From an uncultured Lachnospiraceae bacterium (lineage in GTDB: Bacteria; Bacillota; Clostridia; Lachnospirales; Lachnospiraceae), in the NCBI GenBank assembly GCA_910586315.1, contig CAJUIP010000003.1, positions 75,332-139,331 of the forward strand: a DNA stretch of 64,000 nucleotides, written 5' to 3'. Shown one piece after another: positions 25,935-34,611 of this stretch (the first letter of the stretch is position 1; every line of letters starts with the position of its first letter). The notes under the pieces were generated by a model that worked only from the letters and a program-made list of their open reading frames with translations, had not been told where the DNA came from and ran no database searches. Made by a program: the position numbers and the translations under genes.

Positions 25935-26901
25935 AATCCTCAGAGTGGAACATTTAAAAAAATATTTTAAAACCCCGGCGGGACTTTTACATGCTGTGGA
26001 TGATGTGAGCTTTTCCATTGAAAAAGGAAAAACGCTTGGAGTAGTCGGAGAATCCGGCTGTGGAAAGTCAACCCTGGGAAGAACGATTCTTCACCTTCTG
26101 GACAGTACGGACGGAAAGATATATTTTGAAGGCCAGGATATTACGAATGTGACGAAGTCCCAGTTAAAAGAACTGCGGAGGAATATGCAGATTATTTTCC
26201 AGGACCCATTTTCCTCTCTGAATCCCCGTATGTGCGTCAGTGAAATCATCCAGGAGCCGCTGGAGATTTACAAAGCGTACAGCGATAAAAAAGAGATGCT
26301 AAGGCGGGTAGCGGAATTAATGAATACGGTGGGGCTTGCGCCGAGCCTGGCGGGCTCGTATCCTCATGAGCTGGACGGCGGGAGGAGGCAGAGGATTGGC
26401 GTGGCCAGAGCCCTGGCCATGAACCCGAAATTTATTGTCTGTGACGAGCCGGTATCGGCCCTGGACGTTTCCATCCAGGCACAGATTTTAAATCTGATGC
26501 AGGATCTTCAGGAGGAACTCGGGCTGACGTATGTATTTATCACCCATAATCTTTCCGTTGTAAAACATATCTCGGATGATATTTTGGTGATGTATCTGGG
26601 GAAAGTAGTGGAATACAGCAGCGGAGAGGCCCTGTTTGAACATCAGTATCACCCTTACACAAAGGCGCTTTTAGCAGCCATCGCCATTCCCGATATTGAC
26701 AGACAGAATGAAAGAATTCTCTTAAAGGGCGAGATTTCCTCCCCGGTGAATCCCAGGCCGGGCTGCCGGTTTGCACCCAGGTGCGAGTACTGCACGGCGA
26801 TCTGCCGGAAAAAAGCCCCTGTTATGGAGGAAATTGTTCCGGGACACTTTGTTGCCTGCCACCATGTGAGGAAAATCAATGGAATGAGTGAGGAGAAGTA
26901 A
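25927..26901 (+). CDS. Opp-type ABC ATPase, OppF-like (operon A)
   Basis: A 324-aa ATPase: Walker A GESGCGKSTLG, Q-loop FQDPFSSLNPR, Walker B FIVCDEPVSALD, H-loop ITHNLSVV and the C-terminal CRFAPRCEYC domain. The ABC signature reads LDGGRRQRIG instead of the canonical LSGGQ, a change shared with the OppF of operon B. It forms the heterodimer partner of the OppD-like subunit. The ATG overlaps the preceding gene. Confidence 0.94.
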   Translation: MAEILRVEHLKKYFKTPAGLLHAVDDVSFSIEKGKTLGVVGESGCGKSTLGRTILHLLDSTDGKIYFEGQDITNVTKSQLKELRRNMQIIFQDPFSSLNPRMCVSEIIQEPLEIYKAYSDKKEMLRRVAELMNTVGLAPSLAGSYPHELDGGRRQRIGVARALAMNPKFIVCDEPVSALDVSIQAQILNLMQDLQEELGLTYVFITHNLSVVKHISDDILVMYLGKVVEYSSGEALFEHQYHPYTKALLAAIAIPDIDRQNERILLKGEISSPVNPRPGCRFAPRCEYCTAICRKKAPVMEEIVPGHFVACHHVRKINGMSEEK

Positions 26902-26907
26902 CGGCCT

Positions 26908-28302
26908 ATGGAGAACAGAAGAAAAGAATTCGAAGCCTTTGTGGAAAAAATCATGGAAAGCTATGATGCGGCGGGGATGGCCGTATCAGTATTCGACAGG
27001 GAATCCACACTCTATGAAAATTTTTTTGGATACCGGGATGCGGACCGGAAGCTCCCGCTCAATGAGGACACCATCTTTGGAATGGCCTCGGTCAGCAAAT
27101 CGTTTACGGCCCTCGCCATCATGCAGATGGAGGAAAAAGGACTGTTATCCACAGAGGATGCAGTCCATGCCTATATTCCTGAATTTGAGGACCCGCGGGT
27201 AACAATTACCCATCTTCTGACCCACAGCGCCGGATACTTTCCGTTAAAGCGTATACTGGTGAAGGACGTGGCGGAGGAGCTGGGGATTTATGAAGGCGGA
27301 AACAGGGAACTGGGGTATGACGGGAAGCTGGCTGCCCGGGGACTTGAGCTGGTGTGCCAGAGACTCAACAGTCAGAAAGTACGGCTTTGCGAACCGGGGC
27401 AGTATATGAGCTATTCCAACGACTGCTATGGAATCCTGTCAGAAATGATCCATCGTTTCGGCGGCGAGGCCTCTTATGGCGAGTACATAAAAAAACATAT
27501 TTTTGAACCTATGGGAATGGAGCGGAGCTTCTGCGAATTCATACGGCCGTCCAGGGATGAGAACGGAACGGAGCTTTATATCCATCGGAACGGAGTGCGG
27601 GAGCATGGCCGGGATTTCTACGACAATGCTTTTGTGCTGATGGGCGGCGGCGCGGTCAAATCAACGGTCTGCGATATGAAAAAATATGTCCGCATGTATA
27701 TGGGGGAGGGACGGATTCCCTCGGGAGATGTGCTTGTGGGAAGAGGAAAAATTCTTAAAATGTGCATGCCCAGGCAGGAATATCATTACGGACAGTGGTA
27801 CGGATATGGTCTGGCACAGAAAAGAATCGGCGGTCTGACGATCTGGGGCCACGGGGGGAGCCTTACGGGAATCTCTAACTATATGGCATGGGAGCCAAGG
27901 CTGCGTCTGGGCGTCCTGGTATTCTGCAATACCACCGGGGTTCCTGTTTCCCATGTGGCGGATCTGGCGTTTCGGTGGATAACCGGAATGGAGCTTGAGG
28001 AAGAGCCTTTCTTCCCGGTGGTTCCGTGGAGCAGGGAGCTGCAAAAGAAGGCGGAGGGGCTTTATGAATCCGGGGAAGGCGTGCAGGTGCGGCTTACGGG
28101 GAAGGATGACGGAATTTATATGGAAGCGGGGGGAAAGCCGGTTCCCTGCCGCATGGTTTTTCCCGGAATTCTGGAAACCTCAGCCCCGCTGGTTAAAGAC
28201 GATCTGCTTTTGATGGAAAATGATGCGAAAGAGGTGTTGGGAGTCCGGTTCCGCGGCAGGATTCTGCCGCGTGCGGACATAGAAAACAAGAGGAAGGGAT
28301 AG
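26908..28302 (+). CDS. Beta-lactamase-fold serine hydrolase (operon A)
   Basis: A 464-aa class C beta-lactamase/penicillin-binding-type hydrolase. The catalytic SxxK is in MASVSKSFTALAIMQME near residue 55, the YxN motif is YSNDCYG near residue 170, and the third motif is HGGSLTG near residue 315. There is no signal peptide, so it should be cytoplasmic, which argues against resistance and for a D-aminopeptidase or esterase-like role on imported peptides. The C-terminal 100 residues form an extra domain. It follows oppF by 6 bases and ends operon A. Its paralogue is the hydrolase of operon B. Confidence 0.88.
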   Translation: MENRRKEFEAFVEKIMESYDAAGMAVSVFDRESTLYENFFGYRDADRKLPLNEDTIFGMASVSKSFTALAIMQMEEKGLLSTEDAVHAYIPEFEDPRVTITHLLTHSAGYFPLKRILVKDVAEELGIYEGGNRELGYDGKLAARGLELVCQRLNSQKVRLCEPGQYMSYSNDCYGILSEMIHRFGGEASYGEYIKKHIFEPMGMERSFCEFIRPSRDENGTELYIHRNGVREHGRDFYDNAFVLMGGGAVKSTVCDMKKYVRMYMGEGRIPSGDVLVGRGKILKMCMPRQEYHYGQWYGYGLAQKRIGGLTIWGHGGSLTGISNYMAWEPRLRLGVLVFCNTTGVPVSHVADLAFRWITGMELEEEPFFPVVPWSRELQKKAEGLYESGEGVQVRLTGKDDGIYMEAGGKPVPCRMVFPGILETSAPLVKDDLLLMENDAKEVLGVRFRGRILPRADIENKRKG

Positions 28303-28335
28303 ATGTCATAACCGGGCGGCAGAGGAGTTGCTATG

Positions 28336-28389
28336 ATACCTTCTAAGCAGGCAATGGAAAGAACCGGAGCCTGCCGGGGAGGTATTTTT
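28336..28389 (+). terminator. Terminator of operon A
   Basis: The two-part stem ATACCT...GCAGGC / GCCTGC...AGGTAT is followed by TATTTTT, 34 bases after the serine hydrolase stop. Confidence 0.75.
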
Positions 28390-28450
28390 CTGTCTTTGTG
28401 AAGCTGTGTTTTCCTGCTGAAGGCAGCAGCGGGAATGAAAATAAGAAAAA

Positions 28451-28467
28451 CGAATATATAATATTCG
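28451..28467. promoter_or_regulatory. LysR-type palindrome 1 (CGAAT-N7-ATTCG)
   Basis: CGAATAT-ATA-ATATTCG, with 7-bp perfect arms, 94 bases before the M20 hydrolase gene. The same CGAAT-N7-ATTCG pattern recurs before operon B, and a LysR gene lies between them. The T-N11-A core is typical of LysR-family sites. Confidence 0.6.
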
Positions 28468-28560
28468 CAATTATTATAGATGAGCAGGGGCGATTTATTG
28501 GTAAATTGAAAACCCATATGGTAACATGTAATAAGGAATGAAAAGAAAGGAGACAATAAT

Positions 28561-29754
28561 ATGGACAACAAGAAACAGAAAATAGTGGAAACTGTGGAGG
28601 CCGCAAGAGAAGACCTTCTGAAGCTCTCGAAGAACATACATGAAAATCCGGAACTGGGCTTCGAAGAGTTCAAAGCAGTGGATTTCATCAGTGAAACACT
28701 GGAAAAACATGGTTTCACTGTGGAAAAAGGGTATGGCGGCCTTCCGACGTCCTTCCGTGCGGATGCGAAAGGGAACGGCGACGGGCCGACGGTGGCATTC
28801 CTGGCGGAATATGACGCACTGAACGGAATCGGGCATGGCTGCGGCCATAATCTGATTGCAACCTGTGCAGTGGGGGCGTTCTTAGGATTGTCTTCTTTAC
28901 TGGATTCTCTTCCCGGGCGAATCTGCATCATAGGGACTCCGGCCGAAGAGGGAGGCGCCGGAAAGGTAAAACTTCTGGCAAACGGAGCCTTTGATGATGT
29001 GGACTATGCGCTGATGATGCATCCTTCGGGAGGCGGTTCGAATCTCGTGGGCCGCGGAGGCCGCGCAGCCTGTACGGTAAAAGTAAACTTTAAGGGAAAG
29101 GGCGCTCATTCTTCCGCGCCGCAGAATGGAATTAACGCATTAAGCGCCGTGATCAGCGTATTTAACCAGATTGATATGGCAAGGCCCACCTTTGACCCGC
29201 AGGACAATATCAACGGCATTATTTCCGATGGAGGAACTGCATCCAACATTATTCCTGCTTTTGCAAGCTGTGCGTTCTGTCTGCGTGCCGATACCATGAA
29301 ACGGATTGAGGACCTGATTCAGTTAATCAAAACATGCGTGGCCAACGCCGAAAGACTCACAGGCGCGAAGGGAGAAATCACATGGGATGATATCTCGGCG
29401 GAAAGATATCCCAGCAGGCCCATCTGCCAGGCATTTAAAGATAATATGCATGAGCTTGGGATTGAGATGACATGGCCGGATCCCAAAAAGCAGTATGGTT
29501 CTTCTGATATTGGAAATGTATCCATTAAGATTCCGGCGATTCATGATTATCTGTCCATCACAGACGACGCGTCCATACAGGCCCATACGGTGGAATATGC
29601 AGAAGCCGCCGCTTCGCCAGAAGCGCAGGAGGTATGTCTGAAGGGAGCGAAGGGACTCGCAATGACAGGATATGATATTTTGTCAAATCCGGAATTCCAG
29701 AAAGAGATCAGGGAATTCCATGACAAACAGATTCCGGAATTTTATAAGAAATAA
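28561..29754 (+). CDS. M20-family amidohydrolase/peptidase
   Basis: A 397-aa M20D-like metallohydrolase, the group of aminoacylases, AbgB-like p-aminobenzoyl-glutamate hydrolases and carboxypeptidases. Metal-binding elements: AEYDALNGIGHGCGHNLIA (His and Asp/Cys-Gly-His block) near residue 85, and GTPAEEGGAGKVKLL (catalytic and metal Glu) near residue 125. The dimerisation domain spans about 175-290 (NFKGKGAHSSAPQNGINAL). No signal peptide. AAGGAGACAAT precedes the ATG. Its LysR neighbour is 38 bases downstream and both are preceded by the palindrome at 28451. Confidence 0.92.
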   Translation: MDNKKQKIVETVEAAREDLLKLSKNIHENPELGFEEFKAVDFISETLEKHGFTVEKGYGGLPTSFRADAKGNGDGPTVAFLAEYDALNGIGHGCGHNLIATCAVGAFLGLSSLLDSLPGRICIIGTPAEEGGAGKVKLLANGAFDDVDYALMMHPSGGGSNLVGRGGRAACTVKVNFKGKGAHSSAPQNGINALSAVISVFNQIDMARPTFDPQDNINGIISDGGTASNIIPAFASCAFCLRADTMKRIEDLIQLIKTCVANAERLTGAKGEITWDDISAERYPSRPICQAFKDNMHELGIEMTWPDPKKQYGSSDIGNVSIKIPAIHDYLSITDDASIQAHTVEYAEAAASPEAQEVCLKGAKGLAMTGYDILSNPEFQKEIREFHDKQIPEFYKK

Positions 29755-29792
29755 TAACGGAACTTTTTTCGTGACAGCATGGGAGGACGGCA

Positions 29793-30686
29793 ATGGAATT
29801 TTATCAGTTAAGATACTTTGCCCGTGCGGCAAGATATGAGAATATTTCTATGGCAGCACAGGAGCTGCATGTGACCCAGCCGTCAATCAGTAAAGCAATA
29901 AAAGCGCTGGAGCAGGAACTGGGCGTTGACCTTATGAAGAAAAACGGGAAATACTGCGCTCTGACTCATGAGGGACGCCTGCTCCAGGCGAAAGTTCTGC
30001 CGATTTTGTCTGCAATAGAGGAAATCCCCAGGGAGATGCAGATTGGCAGGACACGGCAGTGGATAAGACTGAATGCCCTTTCAGCGGGACTTCTGATTCC
30101 GGAGCTGATCCGGAAATTCCATGAAGTGCACCCGGATATTTCTTTTAATGTCATGGAGAGGAGAGAGGCGATTGGCTGGGATGTCTGTATCCGGAGTACG
30201 CTGCCGGAAAATTTTTTTAACAACTCCGTAAAACTTATGGACGAAAAACTGCTTCTGGCGTGTAAAAAGAGTTCGCCGTTGGCAGATAAAGAGCTTATCA
30301 CGCTGGATGATCTTCGAAATGAGGATTTTATTGAGCTGAAAGCGGGCGGCAGTATCCGCCTGATTTCTGATAAGAAATTTAAGGAAATGGGATTTATCCC
30401 CCAGGTGGCATTCGAGTGCGAAAATTTTTATATTCTGAAACGAATGGTGAAAGAAGGACTTGGTGTTGCAGTCTGGCCCGAGTATTCCTGGAGAGAACAG
30501 CTTGAGGGAACCGACGATTTAGATGAGGTGTGCTTAAAACCCATCGATATTCCCAACTTTTGCAGAAGTGTATATCTGATTCGTCCGAAAGATTTGAAAA
30601 TATTGCCAGAAGTGGAAGAATTTATAAAATTTACCACAGAATATTTTTCTAGTGTCAAAGAATTGTCAATCTATTCGAGGAGGTGA
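29793..30686 (+). CDS. LysR-family transcriptional regulator
   Basis: A 297-aa LysR regulator. Residues 1-60 form the winged helix-turn-helix (FYQLRYFARAARYENISMAAQELHVTQPSISKAIKALEQELGVDLMKKNGKYCALTHEG), followed by the linker helix and a type 2 periplasmic-binding effector domain at about 90-290 (LNALSAGLLIPELIRKFHEVHPDISFNV). It is cotranscribed with the M20 gene and lies directly upstream of operon B, whose promoter region carries the same palindrome as the M20 promoter. It most likely activates both transcripts in response to a peptide or amino-acid ligand. Confidence 0.92.
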   Translation: MEFYQLRYFARAARYENISMAAQELHVTQPSISKAIKALEQELGVDLMKKNGKYCALTHEGRLLQAKVLPILSAIEEIPREMQIGRTRQWIRLNALSAGLLIPELIRKFHEVHPDISFNVMERREAIGWDVCIRSTLPENFFNNSVKLMDEKLLLACKKSSPLADKELITLDDLRNEDFIELKAGGSIRLISDKKFKEMGFIPQVAFECENFYILKRMVKEGLGVAVWPEYSWREQLEGTDDLDEVCLKPIDIPNFCRSVYLIRPKDLKILPEVEEFIKFTTEYFSSVKELSIYSRR

Positions 30687-30702
30687 GCAAATATTCCGAG
30701 CA

Positions 30703-30719
30703 CGAATGGATTATATTCG
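30703..30719. promoter_or_regulatory. LysR-type palindrome 2 (CGAAT-N7-ATTCG)
   Basis: CGAAT-GGATTAT-ATTCG, 10 bases upstream of the operon B -35 hexamer, so centred about 54 bases before the expected start point, where LysR activators commonly bind. Confidence 0.6.
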
Positions 30720-30728
30720 TAAGAATGA

Positions 30729-30758
30729 TTGGACACTTGAGAGTTTTGCGATTATAAT
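30729..30758 (+). promoter_or_regulatory. Promoter of peptide operon B
   Basis: TTGGAC, 18-base spacer, TATAAT. The leader of about 130 bases to the SBP start contains an ACCA/TGGT stem at about 30793 and a GAGGTGT / ACACCTC hairpin at about 30809, of unknown function. Confidence 0.7.
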
Positions 30759-30892
30759 AGTACCAATAGAAAGCGCTTCTTTTTAAGAACTGAACCATCA
30801 AAGTGGTCGAGGTGTGCAGACACCTCTCTTAAAAAGGGGCGTTTTTTGTAGTTTTGTTCTCATATACGAAAAATGAAAGAGGAGGATTAAGT

Positions 30893-32548
30893 ATGACAAA
30901 GAAAATGTACCGTATGACAGCCATCCTGATGGCCGCAGTAATGGTGGCAGGTACGCTGGCGGGATGTTCCGGCGGCGGTGACCAGAGCCAGACGACCGCA
31001 CAGGCGGAAGCCGGAAGCACGGCGGCTGCAGATTCAAGCGGAACGGCAGGCGGAGCGGCTGAAACGAAAGGCGGAGCAGCCGGGACCGCGGACGGAGCGG
31101 TTAATGCAATGACTCCGCCGGAGGGAGTCGCCTTAAAAGATGATATTGTAATCGGTATGAAATCCAAACATACCACTATCGACCAGATGGAGGCCAGCAA
31201 TACCCAGCATAACTATATGTGGCGTATGATTCAGGATACTCTGGTGCATTTCAACAATGCGACCGGAGAGGTTGAGCCGCAGCTGGCGACCGAGTGGTCC
31301 ACAGAGGACGGCGGAAAAACATACATCTTTAAATTAAGAGACGGCGTTAAGTTCCACAACGGCGAGACATTTAAGGCATCTGACGTCGTATTTACTTTTA
31401 ATAGAATGGAAGGAACGACATCCTGTAACGGCCTGTTCCTGAAGGTAGAAAGCGTAGAAGCGGTGGATGACCTTACCGTAAAGATGGTTCTTGTTGATCC
31501 CAATCTGGACTGGCCTTATATGATGACGCTTCCCACTTCCTGTATCCAGAGCGAAAAAGCAGTTACCGATGACCCGACGAAAGGACCGGCAGTTGGTACA
31601 GGCCCCTGGATGGTGGATTCTTATGAATTTGGTAACTACACAAAGTTAGTTGCTTTTGAAGACAGTTGGAGAGGCGCTCCCAATGCCAAGACATTTACCT
31701 TCCGTTATATTCCGGAGGATTCCGCACGTCTGATTGCTTTGCAGAACGGAGAAGTTGATATCTGTGCAGAACCGGCAATGATTGAGCTTGGCACGATCGT
31801 AGACGACCCGAATCTGGATCTGGTTCAGTATGACGGCGGCTCCCTTACTTACATGGCCTTTAATACACAGAAGGAGCCGGCTAACAATGAAGATTTAAGA
31901 AAGGCAATTGCATATGCCATTGACCTGGATACGATTATCGCAGTTGCGGCAGAGGGAAATGCAAGAAAAGCCACTTCCTTCTGGGGCTGGAGCGAGTACG
32001 GTTACGTTGACCTTGGCGGATATGAAAGAGACCTTGACAAGGCGAAGGAATACTATGCAAAAGCGTATCCGAGCGGAGGAGCGACTCTGGATGTTTCTGT
32101 CAGCGGCGGAGAGCGTAAAACGATTGCAGAGCTTATGCAGAGCCAGTTAAAAGAAATCGGAATTACCGTTAATATCGTTGAGCTTGACTCCGCAGGTCTC
32201 AGTACAACAACGACCAATGGCGAGCATCAGTCCTGTATTTATGGTATGGGCTTTAATATCTTTGGTGACGACGCAAGACGTATTTTACAGCCGGGTTCCG
32301 CAGTAAATAAGGCGCATTATGACAGCAGTAAGGTAATGGAACTTCTTGACAAGGCTGTTTGTGAGGAGGACGAGGCACAGAGAAAGGATTACTATAAGCA
32401 GATTCAGGAAGATGTTTATGAGCACGTTCCGTATATCCCGCTTTACTTTGCAGACGGCTTTATTGGCGTGAAGAAAGGCACCGGCGGAATTGACATCTAT
32501 CCGACCAGCCATCACGATTATTCCAACATTTTTGTTCCTGCTGAATAA
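30893..32548 (+). CDS. Peptide ABC transporter substrate-binding lipoprotein (operon B)
   Basis: A 551-aa family 5 SBP. ATG at 30893 follows GAGGAGGA; the longer frame to 30854 lacks a ribosome-binding site. Lipobox LAGC lies near residue 24, then a Gly/Ala/Thr-rich linker of about 50 residues (low complexity). The SBP signature region reads VEPQLATEWSTEDGGKTYIFKLRDGVKFHNGETFKASDVVFTFNRM and the VGTGPWMVDSYEFG block follows. It is the first gene of operon B and is separated from the permease by a hairpin and an attenuator-like terminator. Confidence 0.93.
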   Translation: MTKKMYRMTAILMAAVMVAGTLAGCSGGGDQSQTTAQAEAGSTAAADSSGTAGGAAETKGGAAGTADGAVNAMTPPEGVALKDDIVIGMKSKHTTIDQMEASNTQHNYMWRMIQDTLVHFNNATGEVEPQLATEWSTEDGGKTYIFKLRDGVKFHNGETFKASDVVFTFNRMEGTTSCNGLFLKVESVEAVDDLTVKMVLVDPNLDWPYMMTLPTSCIQSEKAVTDDPTKGPAVGTGPWMVDSYEFGNYTKLVAFEDSWRGAPNAKTFTFRYIPEDSARLIALQNGEVDICAEPAMIELGTIVDDPNLDLVQYDGGSLTYMAFNTQKEPANNEDLRKAIAYAIDLDTIIAVAAEGNARKATSFWGWSEYGYVDLGGYERDLDKAKEYYAKAYPSGGATLDVSVSGGERKTIAELMQSQLKEIGITVNIVELDSAGLSTTTTNGEHQSCIYGMGFNIFGDDARRILQPGSAVNKAHYDSSKVMELLDKAVCEEDEAQRKDYYKQIQEDVYEHVPYIPLYFADGFIGVKKGTGGIDIYPTSHHDYSNIFVPAE

Positions 32549-32579
32549 GGTATGTTTTGTCGTTCGGCAAAAGCCGGGC

Positions 32580-32620
32580 GCCTGCCCGGAGGGCATGCAT
32601 TACGGCGTGTCCGGGCAGGC
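32580..32620 (+). repeat. Intercistronic hairpin after the operon B SBP gene
   Basis: A perfect 11-bp GC-rich stem (GCCTGCCCGGA / TCCGGGCAGGC) with a 19-base loop and no T-run, 31 bases after the SBP stop. It parallels the hairpin at the same place in operon A. Confidence 0.65.
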
Positions 32621-32645
32621 ATACCTGTATGGTATGACATAAGAC

Positions 32646-32714
32646 GCCGTCCTGGTGGAGGGGAGCGGCACTGAAAATGTGTTGGCTCCCCTCTTTGGGA
32701 CGGCATTTCTTTTT
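32646..32714 (+). terminator. Internal terminator/attenuator between SBP and permease (operon B)
   Basis: A long stem GCCGTCC...GAGGGGAGC / GCTCCCCTC...GGACGGC is followed by ATTTCTTTTT. It lies inside the operon, so it probably lets only a part of transcription pass, keeping SBP in excess over permease. Confidence 0.75.
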
Positions 32715-32769
32715 ATCGCAGGGCGCCTCCCGTGAGATCTCTGCGATACAGATGACTGGAGGTTGATTT

Positions 32770-33723
32770 ATGCATCGTTACATCATTAAAAGGCTGTTTC
32801 TTATGATACCGGTCATTATCGGTGTCTCATTTCTTGTATTCTTCATTATGGATATGGCTCCCGGTGATGCGGTTGACCTGATGGCTCCGGAGGGAGCGAC
32901 GGCGGAAGATCTTGACGCAATCCGCCATGAACTGGGATTGGACCAGCCGGTGGTAATCCGGTATGTCAAATACATGGGCGGAATGCTCCACGGCGATATG
33001 GGTGTTTCCTATGTATCAAAAACAGATGTATTTGATACTTATATGGAGAAACTTCCGGCTACGATAAAACTGTCCTTTGCCTCGATTCTGGTGTCCGTCC
33101 TCTTGTCGGTTCCCCTGGGAATTTATTCAGCTACCAAGCAGGGAACTTTACAGGATAACATCAGCATGGTGTTAGCAATGATTGGACTTTCCATGCCGAA
33201 TTTCTGGCTGGGGCTTCTGCTGATCATTGCCTTTTCCCTGAAACTGCACATGTTCCCTTCCGGCGGAGACCAGACGCTTTCTTCTATTGTCCTTCCGGCT
33301 CTTACCATAGGAACCGGGCTGATGGCAACGCTGACGAGAACGACACGTTCCTCCATGCTGGACGTATTAAAACAGGAATATTTAAGGACGGCAAGGGCGA
33401 AGGGAATTCCGGAGAAAATCGTTGTCATGTCCCATGCTCTCAGAAATGCGCTGATTCCGATTATTACAATTATCGGTACGCAGCTGGCCGGTGTTCTCGG
33501 CGGCAGCGTTCTCACGGAGACAGTATTTGCATGGCCGGGGGTGGGGCGTCTGATCGTTGATTCCCTGAATATGAGGGATACTCCACTGGTAACAGGCAGC
33601 ATTATTATGACGACAATTTTATTGAGTATTGTCCTGCTTTTAGTTGACCTGCTTTACGCAGTTGTCGATCCCCGTATAAAAGCACAGTACATAACGAAAA
33701 GGGGGAAGAAGAAACATGGCTAA
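32770..33723 (+). CDS. Opp/Dpp-type ABC permease, OppB-like (operon B)
   Basis: A 317-aa membrane subunit with six predicted helices, starting IIKRLFLMIPVIIGVSFLVFFIMD. The EAA loop is YLRTARAKGIPEKIVVMSHALRNALIPIITIIG and the C-terminus VDLLYAVVDPRIKAQY. It is a close paralogue of the operon A subunit but lacks the acidic tail. It overlaps the next permease gene by 8 bases. Confidence 0.94.
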   Translation: MHRYIIKRLFLMIPVIIGVSFLVFFIMDMAPGDAVDLMAPEGATAEDLDAIRHELGLDQPVVIRYVKYMGGMLHGDMGVSYVSKTDVFDTYMEKLPATIKLSFASILVSVLLSVPLGIYSATKQGTLQDNISMVLAMIGLSMPNFWLGLLLIIAFSLKLHMFPSGGDQTLSSIVLPALTIGTGLMATLTRTTRSSMLDVLKQEYLRTARAKGIPEKIVVMSHALRNALIPIITIIGTQLAGVLGGSVLTETVFAWPGVGRLIVDSLNMRDTPLVTGSIIMTTILLSIVLLLVDLLYAVVDPRIKAQYITKRGKKKHG

Positions 33724-34600
33724 AACAGCAGAAGCAGCAGTAACAAGAAAAGCCCGCAGCCAGGCGGCAGAGGTGTGGCGCCAGTTCCGGAGAAACAAAG
33801 GTGCGATGATCGGCTCTGCGATTGTACTGGTCATTGTATTTATTGCAATCTTTGCAGACGTATTTTTGGATTATGATACCCAGGTGGTCGGACAGAATGT
33901 GGCGGAGCGTCTTCAGTGGCCGAGCGCCAGGCACTGGTTCGGAACAGATGAGCTGGGCCGTGACATCTTTTTCCGAGTTCTCTATGGCACAAGGTTTTCA
34001 TGTTCGGTGGGCCTTGTTGCAGTTTCCATCGGCCTTGTGATTGGCGTTACCCTGGGAGCGGTTGCCGGGTATTTTGGCGGGGCCATCGAAGAAGTCATTA
34101 TGAGAAGCACCGATATCTTAAGCGCGGTTCCCAATATGTTAATGGCAATCGTTATTGTTTCTGTTCTTGGACAGAGTATCTGGAATTTGATGCTGGCCGT
34201 CGGAATTACCAGTGTGCCGCAGTTTGTCCGGATTACCAGGGCTGCGGTGCTGACCGTGAGAAACCAGGAGTATGTGGAGGCGTCAAAGGCCATCGGCCTC
34301 ACGAACCGGAAGATAATTTTTAAACATATTCTTCCCAACTGCCTGTCTCCGATTATCGTCCAGGCGACGCTTCGCGTAGCGTCTGCGATTATTTCTGCAT
34401 CCAGCTTGAGCTTCCTTGGACTTGGAGTGCCCGCACCTGCGCCGGAATGGGGAAGTCTGCTTTCCGGAGGAAGAAAGTACATCAGGGATTACTCCTATAT
34501 GACATTATTCCCGGGCCTGGCCATCATGATCACAGTGCTGGCGCTTAATATGATGGGAGACGGACTCAGAGATTCCCTGGATCCGAAACTTAAGAAATAG
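33716..34600 (+). CDS. Opp/Dpp-type ABC permease, OppC-like (operon B)
   Basis: A 294-aa membrane subunit: N-terminal EVWRQFRRNKGAMIGSAIVLVIVFIAIFAD, then FGTDELGRDIFFRVLYGTRFS, and EAA loop YVEASKAIGLTNRKIIFKHILPNCLSPIIVQ, ending DGLRDSLDPKLKK. The start codon lies within the end of the preceding gene, which indicates translational coupling. Confidence 0.94.
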   Translation: MAKTAEAAVTRKARSQAAEVWRQFRRNKGAMIGSAIVLVIVFIAIFADVFLDYDTQVVGQNVAERLQWPSARHWFGTDELGRDIFFRVLYGTRFSCSVGLVAVSIGLVIGVTLGAVAGYFGGAIEEVIMRSTDILSAVPNMLMAIVIVSVLGQSIWNLMLAVGITSVPQFVRITRAAVLTVRNQEYVEASKAIGLTNRKIIFKHILPNCLSPIIVQATLRVASAIISASSLSFLGLGVPAPAPEWGSLLSGGRKYIRDYSYMTLFPGLAIMITVLALNMMGDGLRDSLDPKLKK

Positions 34601-34611
34601 GAGGGCACATC

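Noticed and set aside
26908..28302. Antibiotic-resistance beta-lactamase
   Set aside because: It has the SxxK fold but no signal peptide, and it sits in a peptide-uptake operon, so a cytoplasmic catabolic hydrolase is more likely.
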